Shown here piece after piece: positions 38,118-50,944 of a stretch of DNA of 64,000 nt. A program made the translations under genes and the position numbers. The notes under the pieces are model-generated. The model was not told the DNA's origin. It did not search any database and saw only the letters and a list, made by a program, of their open reading frames with translations. Numbering within the stretch: position 1 is the first letter of the stretch; each line of letters opens with the position of its first letter. The DNA is from Acridotheres tristis (taxonomy: Eukaryota; Chordata; Aves; Passeriformes; Sturnidae): positions 102,475,548-102,539,547 of the forward strand of contig CM072884.1 of the NCBI GenBank assembly GCA_037013685.1, given 5' to 3'.

Positions 38118-38690
38118 AAATTTCCCTGGAAACTACAGGCCTGTCAGTTTCACTTTGGTGCTTGGTAAAATCATGGAAAATATTATTCTGGGAGGTGGTG
38201 AAAAACACCAAGAGGAAAATGCAGTGTCAGTCACAGCCAGCAGAGCTTCATGAAAGGAAAGTCCTGCTTGCCCAGCTTGATTTCTTTCTACAACAGGGTC
38301 ACCCACCTAGGAGATCTAGGAAGGCCAGCAGGTGTGATCTTTTTGGACTTCTTTAGCAAAGCTTTGGGTACTGTTTGTCACAGGATCCTTCTGGACAGAC
38401 CGTGTTGTGTGAGGGGTGAGTGCCTGGCTCGTGGGTCAGGCACAGAGTGGCAGTGGATGACATCAGGCTGGTGTCTGGTCACTCGTGGGGCTCTGCAGAG
38501 CTCCATCCTTGCCCTTGTGCTCTTCAACATCCTCATAAATGACTTGGACACAAAGGAATACTAAGTTTGCCAACAACACTAAATTGGGAGGAGCTGTTGG
38601 CTCCCTCGAGAGAGACCCTGCAGGGAGACCTTGACAATTTAGAGATAGGCAAGCACCAACCATGTAAAATTTAGCAAGGGCAAGCCACAT
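38118..38690 (+). mobile_element. CR1 LINE reverse transcriptase fragment, dead
   Basis: This is a piece of CR1 ORF2, plus orientation, from GGAAACTACAGGCCTGTCAG through GGTAAAATCATGGAAAATATTATTCTGGG, CATGAAAGGAAAGTCCTGCTTGCC, TTTTTGGACTTC..AGCAAAGCTTT, CACAGGATCCTTCTGGACA, GACATCAGGCTGG, CTCCATCCTTGCCC, ATGACTTGGACAC and GGAGGAGCTGTTGG. It covers reverse transcriptase motifs: the translated 'GVIFLDFFSKALGTV' corresponds to the palm motif normally reading F-D-F-S-K-A-F-D. The usual F-A-D-D catalytic box appears as F-A-N-N at 38566-38577, and a ~4-bp deletion just upstream puts it out of frame. A further ~50-bp stretch is missing after CTTCTGGACA. Both the 5' end and the CR1 3' tail are absent. 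It cannot encode an active enzyme. Confidence 0.9.
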
Positions 38691-39781
38691 GAGCACAGAC
38701 ACATTTAGTGCTGTATTGAGGAACTTTAGTTCTTAAAGGCCTATCTTTTTACTACTTCAAAAATATTTTCTTATCTGCATTTCTGTGTCTTTAATGATTG
38801 TAATATTTCTGAAATCTTTAGACTGTCATATCCTTGAAAATTCAGCATCTAAATTTTCTCAGAATATAACTCATCCTTCTGTGCTTATATTGTGACCTTT
38901 GCAGATCTTCTCCTTTAGCTCTTAAATGCTTGAGGCTCTTTCTGGAGAAATTGAAGCTTCTGAGGAAGCACAGGTTTCCAGATCAATAACATCTTTTATT
39001 CTACTGAATCAAGGAAATGTAGTAAAGCTCTGGGGATGCCATGCTATCTGGATCACAACTAAATATCGTATTGGTATAGACCAATGAAGGGACTCTGTCA
39101 GGTTTTGTGCTGCTCTACAACTAGGAATGTTTAGTAGGAGCTACTATGAACTTTGTGTGTAGTCTATAAAACTCGAACACAAATGTTTATCATGACATTT
39201 TCTTTGAGAAAAAACACTTAGTAGTTCAGTGAAGTCTGAATTCCTGTATTAGAGAAAAAATTTCTAATTGAAGACCAGGAAATCTGATATTGGGCAGAAA
39301 CTTAGTCAATGAATCTGAATAAATTAAAAAAACTTAATTAAAATAAAAGGATTTATGTGAAGTGCCATACTTTTATGTCAGTATGCACCCATTTTTCATT
39401 TGGACAAAATTATATTCTGAGTACATGGAAGGAATTCAGAGATGGAGTTTCCTCATCTGGACAAAAGATTTTGAAAATGGGATATGAAAGGAAACTTAAT
39501 GACCAGTGTAAAGTAAATATTTCCGAAACTGGCCTCTTGACAGTAATTGGTTATTTGGAAAGTTAAAAAAATCCAAACAAAAAGGCAAGAAAATATTTGC
39601 AGTGATTATAAACTAACATGAGAAAATAGATGTCTTATGTGATATAATTTGCTGTTGAAATCAAAAGTTTTCGCTTTTATTGAATTTATTGTATTAATAC
39701 AAAATACGAGATCTGCTTTTTTTTAGTCTTCCCTGCCATCCATTCTTCTTTTCTATATATCTTCATTTCATTTTATAGTGA
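38691..39781. other. AT-rich sequence without recognisable gene
   Basis: I see nothing in this stretch beyond AT-rich, unique-looking DNA and some short A-runs. Confidence 0.55.
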
Positions 39782-40213
39782 TGCTGAAGGGTCTGGAAGG
39801 AAAGCTGTACGAGGAGCTGTTGACATCTCCTGGTCTGTTCACCCTGGAGGAGACTGAGGGGAGACCTCACTGCAGTCACAACTTCCTCCTGAGGGGAACA
39901 GGAGGGACAGACACTGATGTCTGCTCTCTGGTGACAGTGACAGGACCTGAGGGAATGGCCTGAAGTGTGTCAGGGCAGGTTTAGGTTGGATATCAGGAAA
40001 AGGTTCTTCACCCAGAAGGTGTTTGGGCACTGGAAGAGCTCCCCAGCAGGGCAGTGGTCACAGCACCAAGCCTGACAGAGTTCAAGAAACATTTGGACAG
40101 TGCTCTCAGACACACAGTGAAATTCTTGGGGATCATGTGCAGGGCCCGGACTTGAACTTCAACAATCCTTGTGGCTCTCTTCCAACTCAGAATATTCTGA
40201 GATTGTATGATTC
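39782..40213 (+). mobile_element. CR1 LINE 3' region (about 430 bp)
   Basis: Plus-strand copy of the same CR1 subfamily as 31785-32226: AGGGTCTGGAAGGAAAGC..GAGGAGCTG, TGGTCTGTTCACCCTGGAG, GAGACTGAGGGGAGACCTCA, CAGGACCTGAGGGAATGGCCTGAAG, GTTTAGGTTGGATATCAGG, AAAAGGTTCTTCACCCAGAAG, GCACCAAGCCTGACAGAGTTC and a 3' end of CTTCCAACTCAGAATATTCTGAG..TTGTATGATT. The terminal 8-bp repeat is degraded. Two short plus-strand frames and two minus-strand frames overlap it and are not genes. Confidence 0.95.
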
Positions 40214-43200
40214 CAGATGGTGTGATTATTAAATTCAATGACTACTTGTCTTTCCTCCAATAAACCATTGGCATGCTGGACTCACTGCTGTAAAATCTAA
40301 TGTGCATTGTCATGATTTCTCAGTCCAATAGAATTTTCTATTTTGAAAAGGAGATTTTATTTTGACTGCAATATTAGGCTACTGTTTTATGTGGAAAAGA
40401 CTAGGCTCAAGGAGTCAAATTATTCGTAGACTCATTTCTTCAGAACAGGGATATACCTTTTCATTGGCATATTAATAAAATTCAGTGCATGTAGCTGACT
40501 ATCAGAGAAGCAGCTGATTATCACCACCATTGCTGGCAGATTGTTCAGCTTTACAGCATGAAAATACAAATTCTTCACCCTCAGGAGTAGATAGGAGGGC
40601 ATTTGATAAAAGTGGATGCCTGTAAAACAGTTATACTGAAAGTTATCCAAAACTGCACTTTTAGAAAAGAGAAACTGCAAGAATTAACATTAATATATAG
40701 ATTCTGCTATGTCCATCAATAACATTGAGATAATATATTAGACTGATCTGCATTTATTCATTATTCATTCCCTACTTTAAGATCACTGTGGACTCACCAT
40801 ACTTTAAACAAATAAGTTAACCAACAGAATGTTGAAACCAAATTTCAACTTCATATAGAAATGAAATTCAGAAAGAACCAAATCAAAGAAATGTAACTAA
40901 CTTGTTTAAACATTTTTTCTCCATTTTGGAGCAGACTGGTGGCATTTATAAAATTTATGCATCATAAACTTTGTAATGCTTGGGAGTCAGAAGTAAGGGT
41001 CTGGTTCCTAAAACTTTAGATGAATTTTATGGCTATCCAGCTATAAAGATGTTTCATTCTTTGAAAGCCAAGACTGATTTCTGGAACCTTGATCCAGTCA
41101 TGACTCCTCCTATCTGCACTGTTTTGAAAAAATCTGTATTTAGAAATAGATTTTTGCAAATGTTTATAACTTCACATATGAACTTACTGTGCAAATATAG
41201 CCTGGATGGCAAAGGTCTCTACAATTGAGCAAGTCAATTGATAACAGAACAAAATGTCTCAAGTACAGACAGTAAAGAAAATTACTTTCAGCAAATGAGG
41301 TGTTACAGTTTATGACTGTTTGTTTACTACATTTGGGGACTTGGAAACAGATTAACAGTGGGTTTGGAGTGCATATCTGTGTTCTGCTACCATTTAAGTA
41401 CAGCATACAGCTTCTCCTAGGTCTTCAAATTTATACTTTAGGATCCTGTTTCTGGCAGTGCCACACTTGCAGTGAAGCCACTTGGTGGCTATATTACCAG
41501 AGCAGTTCTACATAGAAATCTGATGGTTCAGTTGTACATAGATTTATATATTTTTTTATTAATATCTTCTGATAAGATTTATGAAACATAGTTCTCCCTA
41601 ACTAAGAATTCAAGAAGCCAAACTTCTATTTTTCCTAATCAATTTCTGCACTCTGCAAAGGAGCTAATTGAACTTTTGCCAGTTCCCCCTCTGTGAGATT
41701 GTGTTGCCTGCATATATTACTGTAACAACTGATTGCCATGGGAATGAATACCATGTCAAGTACTAGTATCAATAGTATCTGTATAGGAAATAATCAATGA
41801 TTTTAAATACAGTATTTTCTACATAATAATAGTTCGTTTTGCATAATAAAAGATATGAAAAGCAAACACTAATTATCTTATTTACAAGCATAAGACTATT
41901 AAAATACAGAAGATTAAGAATATCTCCTTAGTTTTCTATTTATTTTCATTGAATACAAGACATTGGAAGAAAAGAAGTAAACAAGGTACAGCAGCTAAAA
42001 GCAATAAGGACGTACGGCATTCAACCGTTCTAAATATTCCCAGTTAATAACCCATGCAGGTACATTTACTCAGCCTTCTACTGATGAATACCAAGAAGAA
42101 AAAAAGCAGAAAGTCTGGAAAATTACTTTGGTTATGAGTGCTGTTTATTCACTTTTGAGGTTTATTTCTCATCTATCATAAAAAAGATTCTCATCTATCA
42201 CATAAAAGATTAACATCCTGATATTCATGTTGTTGCTCCTTGCTTGCACTGGGGCTGCTACTTAGGGACAGGCTTCCTCTGGTTTTCTTTGATTTGTATC
42301 TGGAACATTGTAAGTGCAGCCAATTTAAAACACCTTCCTTTAGCAATGGCTTGACATTTTCCAGCAACTCGTTATAAAAGCTTTATTAATCCCTTCTTTT
42401 CCCCTTTCCTTTCTTGACTTATATTCTGTGTTGCAGATGATTGTGTGTGACTTATGTTTCCCAGATACTAGACTGAAGTTGAAAAATTTATTTTCTAAGC
42501 TGATAAAAATCTTTTAAAAAGAAATAAAAATATTCAAAATTATATTTTTGTTTTCAGGATCTCCTCAGTATCTAATCCTGTTCCACATACTCTAGGTATA
42601 AGATTGATATTATAAACAAATATTGGAATTAGAATATGGAGTGAGGTAAAATAAAATTGGAAAAAAATAATATCCATATTTTCTTTGCTATCTTTTAAGA
42701 CTATTGTCATTGAGTAATATGTGCAGTTCATCTTTGCTGTCAGTTATCATCCTATGGATAAGTAGTGCACGTGCTGTGTTTTCAAATAGAAAATAGTTTT
42801 AGTGTCTGCTCTGAAGGGAGGTTCGTCTCAAGTGTCTGGAAACAGGAAGAGGAAGCCCATGTACAGTCACAGGGTTATGGTGTGACAAGTGCCATGGGGA
42901 CCATGGCAGGTACAGCTCTCTGAAAGGGATGAGCAATAAAAATAGGAAGGAATATTGTGCTCTATGGAAAGGCAGGACTTGACACCAAGCTCCAGTGACA
43001 GACAGCAGACATGTGGGTCAAGATCTGACCAAGATCAGAAGGAAGCAATTTCAGTGGTATCATCACTAGGATATGTTGCAGGCTGCCTGAAGTGGTTTGG
43101 CTTTCCAGCAACAGTTAGAGGAAGGGTCTTTGTGGGAGATGACACCTGCTCCACCACCTTCTAAGAGTGCAGCAAAAACAGCCATCTTATATTTACCAAT

Positions 43201-45863
43201 GGAAATTCCTTTTCATACAACCTGGCAAGCTTCTACAATGAAAAAAACTGTATGGATGTGGCAGTAGAAGTGGTCGTGATATGCTTCATACTGCTTATAA
43301 GCAGTGATATGTTCTTGTTCAAATGAAAACCGTCTGACACAATAAATAGTTTAAAATATCTTTTAGTAAATTATCATGGAATACTTTTCTAAAGAAAACC
43401 AATTTAGAATGACAGCTGAACTCTGTTTCCACTTCCATAAAAATCCCTTAATGTGAAGTTTAAAAAAGAAACTTCCAGAACTAGACACTATTAAAACCCA
43501 CTTTTTGTCCCAGTCCTTTAAAAAGATAGAATATTTTCTTTACCCAAATGCTTCTTATCAATGATATATTCTTACCAATTGCCTAAGTGACAATATTAAT
43601 AAATGAGAAAATAAATACCTGAAATTTTAAATAATATTTTTTCCCAATTATATTTAACTTTTTTTTTCTCCAGTGATGCCGGAAGCTTCTTAGCTCTGAT
43701 TCTGAGGCATTTTCCTTCTTGCTATGTCTGAGAAAATTAGATCAATTTGAGCATGGAATTCCATCATGAAGAGTCAGATAAAATACAAACTTCCTTATCC
43801 TCTGTAGGACTAAAAGCTTTTCCTCCAGCTTTGATCATTTGGGTAGTGATATAAAAACGAGTAAGGTTTAACTGGAAAGACACAGAATGGACTCCACAGG
43901 TCCCAGAGAGAGATTCAGAAAATTGAATTATTATCTAAACTGCCAAATATGGGATATTTTTCAGCATTTACCTTTGGAATAGGCTTTAAACCTGACAAAT
44001 ATATTTATTGACAGATGCTTCAGCAAGGCACCACAGTTACTGTGCTTACAGACTTGAGTTATACACGATTCTATTTATGATTCCTATTATTTATAGTGAC
44101 TTTGAAGAACAATGAAGAATAAGCTGTTGTTGTGCTTGGCACAAGAAGCTTCTGCAAAATTAGTCCAGAAAGAATAAAAAGGAGAGCTTTAGGGGCAGCT
44201 CTCAGAAACAGCTAGCTTTCAAGTAAATTCTGCAGTATTAACCAGAAACTGGAGAACAGAAAATGTAAATCTGTGACAAAATGTTTCCCCATATCTGTAC
44301 TGTAGATTTTATAATGTAGAGTGGCTTATATGGAGAAAACATTTCATAATGAGCAAAGCCAGTTGTCACACAAGGAAGTTCTCAGCTGTTTCAATTTTGT
44401 CCCCTTTCCTGTCCTTAGATAGCTGTGCTGGACTTGTATAAATGTAAAGAACTCTAACCTATTTTGTGAATCAAAGCCATTAGTAGGCAAATGAAGACAG
44501 CCCATTTTCACAGATAAGAAAACTTATTCCAAAATATTGGGTTTTTTGTGCATTTTTATATGCACGTGTGCATCTCTTGGCCCACCTAATGCATCCAACT
44601 TGCAGTGAGTCTGCAGATTGCTTTAAACTATATGGAACAACAGGTTCCCTGATGATAAATCAAAAGATTTTTCTCTAGATGTAGATTTTAGCATTTGCTT
44701 TCAACTTGCTCTGTGGTGCTTCCTGATTTCCCCCAGTTATCCAGACTAGGGAGCTGGCTAGTCTGTATGACAGATCTACCTTAAATCAGGCTGTGGATGG
44801 GGAGAGAGGCCAGTGTGTGCCCAGGACTCATCTTTCAGTAGGCAGGGAAAAGTTAAGTCATGTAATCACATTCCTTGTTTGAACATAGCCTTTATGGTAC
44901 CCCCAGTAACGCTGCTTTCATTCTTTCTCAAAGCCTGAAACATTGTCCGTGTTATGTAGAATTGAAATTTTTCACAGAATTCAATTTTTTCTAATTAGAA
45001 AATTTTAGCTAATGTTGAACTGGAGAAATACATAGGTTCATTGGAGCAGTGCTGGTTCATACCAGCAGGCAGTCTGCAAATCCTGCAAATCAGATTGATT
45101 TAGGGGCAACATCCTGACTACAAGGTACTATCAAGTTTACTGGCAAACTGGACAGGTTTTCTGCTGCAAAAAGCCCACAGGTTGAAACTCAGACTGCAGG
45201 AAAAAAGCAAGAAAAAGTGTAATGGCATATGGCCACTTTTCTTCCCCTCTCCCATCAGAATTAGATCCATAGTGATTCTTCACCTTGAACCTTTCATCAC
45301 ATTTCTTTATCTTCCTTGATTTTTATTCTACTTGGGCTCTTTATAAAAAGGTTGCAAAGGTATACTCTGTGATGAGATACAAAGATATTGGTCATGAAAG
45401 AGGAACTTACATTTAGGACATGAAGAGTGTCTACTAAAATGAGAAAACCGGGAACATTAAGATAAACACTTGTTTTCTTAATATACAATAGCATCTTGAA
45501 CTATACTTAGAAAAGTAATTAAATGGACAAGAGCTGTCCAAAACCAAAGGCTCTGCATTGCTTTTCATTCTTCTGACTCCTTTGTTTAATAAATGCTCTG
45601 CTCTGAATACAGAGATTAATAAGAAGCTCAAGATAGAGATTAACATTTTGTTCAATATTCATTGTTTCACCTGATGTAAAATGGAAATTGTAAGTACTTT
45701 GTTAAATGGACTGAAAATTTGAGAGGTTGTGTAATTTCACTATACCTTCTATAAGTGGCTCTTAAACATTAATCTGAAAAGCTGCTTTGTATCTGCCAAA
45801 AGCACTTTGTCCTCATGGGTACGTGTGGACCTTCCAGTCCACCAGTATGATATGGTGGCTATA
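40214..45863. other. AT-rich sequence without recognisable gene
   Basis: No gene or known element. It contains a 22-bp tandem duplication (42166-42209), a somewhat GC-richer block at about 42820-43170 that I cannot classify, a T-run with a CTCCAG ending near 43660-43674 that looks like a splice acceptor but leads into no open exon, and a 16-bp palindrome at 44987-45002. Confidence 0.55.
42166..42209. repeat. 22-bp tandem duplication, two copies
   Basis: TTCTCATCTATCATAAAAAA-GA at 42166-42187 is followed directly by TTCTCATCTATCACATAAAA-GA at 42188-42209. The copies differ only by a few bases around the A-run. It looks like a replication-slippage duplication. Confidence 0.9.
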
Positions 45864-46107
45864 CCCTCTCCTCTCCTCTCCTCTCCTCTCCTCTCCTCTC
45901 CTCTCCTCTCCTCTCCTCTCCTCTCCTCTCCTCTCCTCTCCTCTCCTCTCCTCTCCTCTCCTCTCCTCTCCTCCTCTCCTCTCCTCTCCTCTCCTCTCCT
46001 CTCCTCTCCTCTCCTCTCCTCTCCTCTCCTCTCCTCTCCTCTCCTCTCCTCTCCTCTCCTCTCCTCTCCTCTCCTCTCCTCTCCTCTCCTCTCCTCTCCT
46101 CTCCTCC
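45864..46107. repeat. (CCTCT)n pentanucleotide microsatellite
   Basis: About 244 bp, close to 49 units, of a pure pyrimidine pentamer (CTCTC; minus strand AGAGG). The only interruption is at 45971-45973, where a unit has lost two bases and the phase shifts. It ends in CTCCTCC. Because five is not a multiple of three and no unit spells a stop, several frames on both strands stay open for about 100 codons (Leu-Ser-Ser-Pro or Arg-Gly-Glu-Glu repeats); these are not genes. The assembly length of such arrays is often unreliable. Confidence 0.97.
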
Positions 46108-46117
46108 ATTTCATATA

Positions 46118-46150
46118 TTTAATTTAATAATTTAATTTAATTTAATTTAA
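46118..46150. repeat. (AATTT)n pentanucleotide microsatellite
   Basis: About six imperfect units of TTTAA, directly after the (CCTCT)n array and a 10-bp spacer, and directly before (TTTCA)n. One unit is irregular (AATAA). Confidence 0.92.
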
Positions 46151-46206
46151 TTTCATTTCATTTCATTTCATTTCATTTCATTTCATTTCATTTCATTTCA
46201 TTTCAT
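46151..46206. repeat. (TTTCA)n pentanucleotide microsatellite
   Basis: Eleven perfect TTTCA units plus a remainder, continuing in phase from the TTTAA array. The change from TTTAA to TTTCA at one position with the phase kept suggests that one array grew out of a point-mutated unit of the other. Confidence 0.96.
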
Positions 46207-49200
46207 TATATTTTCAGTGATTTGTGGTTTTAGAGGCACAATCCTGTCACACTGGCAGCATGTCCTGCATGGTGAGAAGTGAGGAAGGACCACATGAGAG
46301 CACAGAACCTGCATGAGGAGTGCATTCACACATAAAGAGAATTCTGGGTATATAATAACCATGTAGAGAAATGTTTGGAATGGAAAAGGTACTAATATAA
46401 AAAGACAAGAAAATATAGGGGTGCTGAAAAATAATGGTATCAATTATTTTCCACTGACAGTAATACTGTTGGAATTTCAGGCTTCATTCTTGTGGCATCT
46501 AAATCCAGTTGCTCCAACTTTATTAGGATGGTCAATACAATCTTACTTTTGACTCACTTTGTGAAAGTATCTTTCTGTGATGCAGTAAAAAGTCAAGCTT
46601 ACTATCTGCTGTTTACAACTGAAAATATTCCATGTAGAAAGTCTCGGTCTAAAAGGTACAGTGTTTTGTATAGTCTTCTTTCTTTCAATTTTATTCCAAG
46701 TGTTACTAGGACATTGATATCCTGCTGTAGGTTCTTCAAAGGGTATTTCCTTTTTCTGTATGTAATGGGCAGGTAGTAGATGATGTAAATAAAATTAGAA
46801 GATGCCAAAATATGTCCAATATGTCAAATACAAAATTAATTTTTCATGAAGGTTGTTTTTTTTAACATTAAAGGTCAGCTTTACCTTAGTTTCCACTGGT
46901 GAGTTGGAAAACCTCACAATTATCACAAGGTGATAAATTCTTTTAGAGCTGCTGTTGGCATTGCTTCAGGTTCTCAGAACAGGACTCAATATTGTTGTGC
47001 TGGAATCCTTTTATTTTTTTCTTTAAGCTGAGCATATACCTGGTTCAAATAATGATATTGTACAATGATTTTCAGCATGGCATCTTAACATCAATTTCAC
47101 AAAAACATTTTAGGAGTTTATTTCCCTGAACAGCCTCACTGCTGTCTATCATATTTACCCTGTAGCTAATAGTGAAGCTCAATGCAGTTCCTCCAGTTTT
47201 GAATATTGTTCTTATCAGGATCTGAATCTTTGCTCTGCTGAGAGGAACTTCTTATGTCCTTTTGAGCAAGCCAACCTAGACATTCCCACTGCCTTACTGA
47301 GATCTTTGTTGTTGAAATGATTTTAAGTGTCCTGGGAATAGCAACCAGCTACAGGCCTGTGTGGTTTGTATTCTCTTTGATAACCAAGAAATGTTAAATT
47401 ATATTTTTTCTCATTCTCTGACTTCCCTGTGGAAGAGGAGAGAAAAAGTACATCATCAGAAAACTGTAGCATCTGCACTCTCTCCTGCATGGTTTTTGCC
47501 TCTGGAAAGAGACAGTGGGGTCAAGAGATTTACATTAAATACATCCTTCTAGTATGGAGTTCTGAGGAGTGGACTAAGACTGAAAAGGGACTTAATAAGC
47601 AGATTATCCTAAAACTGGCCCCTGAGAACGCCAGATTTGACAAAGAAAAAGGTTGAGAGAAAATTTATATGTTGGAATTTTGGTACACTAGTGGCATTTA
47701 TTTTTTTATTACATATGATCCAGATTCAGCAGAGTCCTGTTCTTAAAAGAGCAGCAACTGGACTATTTTATCTTAGCACAAGCATGCTCTCACCCCAGCA
47801 GCTGCATCTGAATTCTTTAATGTGGAGCACTGGGAAAGTTGCAGGCTTTATCATTCCAATGATCTTTCAGAGGAGAAATTCTGCTGCTCTCCTGCTACCA
47901 CCTCCAGCACTGACAGTGCTCATTTCGTAAGGGACACTACTGCTCTTTTAAGGGACACTATTGCACTTCCAAAGTGGAAACAGCAGCTTCTCTCTCTTCT
48001 TCTGTTCTCTCCAGCTGTCTGTATGTCTTCTACAGCCATGTATTCAGCAGTAGTCCCTTTGAAATGACCAAGTTGCACAAACTGTGGAGGGACAGAAAAT
48101 CATAGGCCACTTTTGGAAGCACGGTTTGCTCTTGTTGACATCTCTGCTCTGGGCTTTTGTATCATGCTCAGTATGGTATTGCTTCTCCAGGTGCCATTCC
48201 TTTTCCTTGCCAGAGATGTATAAGCTCATTTTTCATGTTTTAGGTAGCTTTCCCCCACTAGGTGTGTTTCTCTATCTTCCTCTGACAGGGTTTTGCTGAT
48301 TCCATATTTACCTTGTATAGAAGATCTTTCCCTCCCCTCCACTCCCCTATTTCTTCCTGCAGCAGACTTTCCAAGGTCTGTTCTGCACTGGCTATTGCTT
48401 TCCACTTTTCCAAGAGGGTGAACAATTTCTTGTGTTAACTTCCATTCTTCTCATCATGCCTTAGGTCTCACAAAATGCTGTACCAAACTGCCTTCCATGA
48501 CTGAATAGGCCTTGACAAGCTGTGACCAAACTTGTTCCTGAACCTGTGAATTAGCAACTCCACACTTTAGTCACAGAAAAACATCTAAAATCTGAAGAAA
48601 ATCATGGGAATTTTTTTTCAAACTTTGAAATTTGGTGTTGATGTTCTTCACAGATTCAGTGCCAAATTTAATTTGGTTTGAATTCAGCTTTGTGATGAAA
48701 GATGCAAGAGTTTGCAGCTAATCTCTTTCCAGCCCTTCTGCTTTCATGTCTCAGGACACAGGAAAAATTCCACAGTGTTGCACATTTTTTCTTGAGTACT
48801 TTTTTTAATACATCACAAAAAATTCTCTGTATGTGTGGTACTACTGGTGCTAGCTATATCTCACTCTAAGTATTCATGGGATATTTGAAGACACTTAAAC
48901 ATGAGTCATAAAACTTTCTGGTCACTCAAACAGAAAGACAGGTATTTTTTAGACACAGCACTCTTTAAAATGTCTGTATTGTCTTGCAGTATCCCATAAA
49001 ACTTGTATGTTAAACCGAAGAAAGATAAATTGTGGATGTTTATTTAAAAAAAAATATGGTGATAAATCAAACAAATTAAAGCTGTGTTTTTTCCAGTGAA
49101 ATAATCAGTGAACATTAACAGAATAAGCACACTGTAAATTATGAGGCATCATTAAATTTCTTAACAATTGAGAGTTTTCAGGTTGAAAAGAGTCACAGAA

Positions 49201-50944
49201 GTGAGCATTAATTTAAAAGCTATAAGGAAATAAGCTTCTGTGATTGATTTCACATCACATGTAGATTTACAATTTATATATTTTTTTAGTTTAAATTTAA
49301 CTTGCTATGAATAAATTGCATTGTACAGACATTGCATCTAAAGAACATGAAAACTTCTGCGCTTTCTAACAAATATATGGTTACTATAAATTAAAGATAT
49401 TTCACTGAAGGGAAGAAATTAAAAGTCTGGATTACAAGATATTGTAATAGATGTGAATTGACTTGGATGGCTCTTCCACATTGTTTAATGCCAAACAAAA
49501 CATAAATTTTTGAATCAAAGTAGCTATATTTGGGTGTGCATGTTATCAGGAAAGCTCAGATATAGTGACAAAATTTTCAACAAATTTACATTCCAGAATT
49601 TAAATATCTATCTGTAAAGGATAACATAGAAAGAATTTATACATCTTTTTACATTTAAAAAAATTGTAGAGACCTGAATGCTGAGATGCTTTCTCTTGTC
49701 ATCGTGCAATTGCATAATTCTGCTGAGAGATGAAAAGTGCAGAAGCTCATATTCACATATCCTTGCCCGTTCCTCTTGGTTGCAGTGGTCAGACTCTGGG
49801 CTATGATCATTTTAGTTGCAGTGTGTTTTAGAGATACCAAGTTCCCCTTAAGTGTGAACCTTCGTGTGAATGTGTATGTTACTGAAATCCTGAGTTTCAT
49901 CCTGCTGAAGCACACAGTGAGGCTCAGGATGTCCCAGATGTTTTAACTGATTTCTTCATACAATTTGTCTGCAACTTGGCTAGAAGAACCTTGTTATATT
50001 TCCAAATACAAGTAACTCATCTCATCTTGTCTCTTCTCTTCAGGAGATGATCAGTGATGTGAACATTTTGGATAAAAGCAACAGCTCAAATATTCATTCT
50101 CTTAATGTATGTAAATAATAGTTTTTGCTGGTCTGATAATTTCCAGAAGGCTAATAAACATCTGTGTTCTTTGGCTTTGTCTTCCTCTCTTATTCTCTCC
50201 CCTTTGTTTTCAAACATCCATAAAGGCTGACTGTGTTTGGTATGCCAGCTAAAATAAAACACCAATCCAAGTGTGGACTAGTCCTGGGTGTTTATTTCAG
50301 AAGTGAGATGTCATCTTTGAAATATAATTACTGATCTGAAAATTCTCCTAACAGAAATGGGAATCCTTCTAATTCTGTTGCTAAGCCAGAACACTGAAAC
50401 TCCATGGAGAGCACTGCCAAACAAGAGCTATCCACTGGTACTAGCAATAAAAGACAGAAGATATAGATGTTCAGTAATATACATTAATTTATATCAAGCA
50501 AGCCAGGTGTCCAGAAACTGCAACTAAGCTTAAATTTAAAAATCAGCCTGAAAAATCCTTTGTCATCTGCTGCACAGATGCTGGACTGTAAGGGAAGATT
50601 CATTACTATTGACCACTAGGTAATACCTTCTCGTCTGAGTAGAAAATGCTTCCTAGGGGATCATTTGTGTGTGCCAGGCTATATACACTTCCAAGAACAA
50701 GGTAGAATAGAATAAAAAATGGAATGATAAACCTTTCTCAAGACACAGCAGCTTTAACATGAAAGGCAGTCACCATTCATGGCTTTCCTACAGACTGGAA
50801 GGCACAGCTATCCTGTAAAAGGCAGAAGATGGAGGAGATGACTACAGCCTGTAGTCAGACTGGGAGAAAAGAAAGTGGAGCAGGGAAGAGAGAGCCTAGA
50901 GAAACAGGATTTGAATGCTCATCTTCAGAAACAAAATACTGAGT
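46207..50944. other. AT-rich sequence without recognisable gene
   Basis: No gene or element recognised. Open frames reach 97 codons without any recognisable protein; the 47360-48300 stretch carries several overlapping frames in different phases, which speaks against coding. Confidence 0.55.

Noticed and set aside
42820..43170. Slightly GC-richer block with a 69-codon frame
   Set aside because: It has neither a recognised repeat consensus nor a protein signature, and the contrast with its flanks is weak.
43655..43740. Splice-acceptor-like TTTTTTTTTCTCCAG followed by a possible exon
   Set aside because: All frames after it meet stops soon, and no matching donor or recognisable peptide is seen.
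45749..46127. Open frames of about 98-121 codons on both strands (Arg-Gly-Glu-Glu and Leu-Leu-Ser-Ser-Pro repeats)
   Set aside because: They are produced by the (CCTCT)n pentamer, which contains no stop codon in any phase; nothing outside the repeat resembles a protein.
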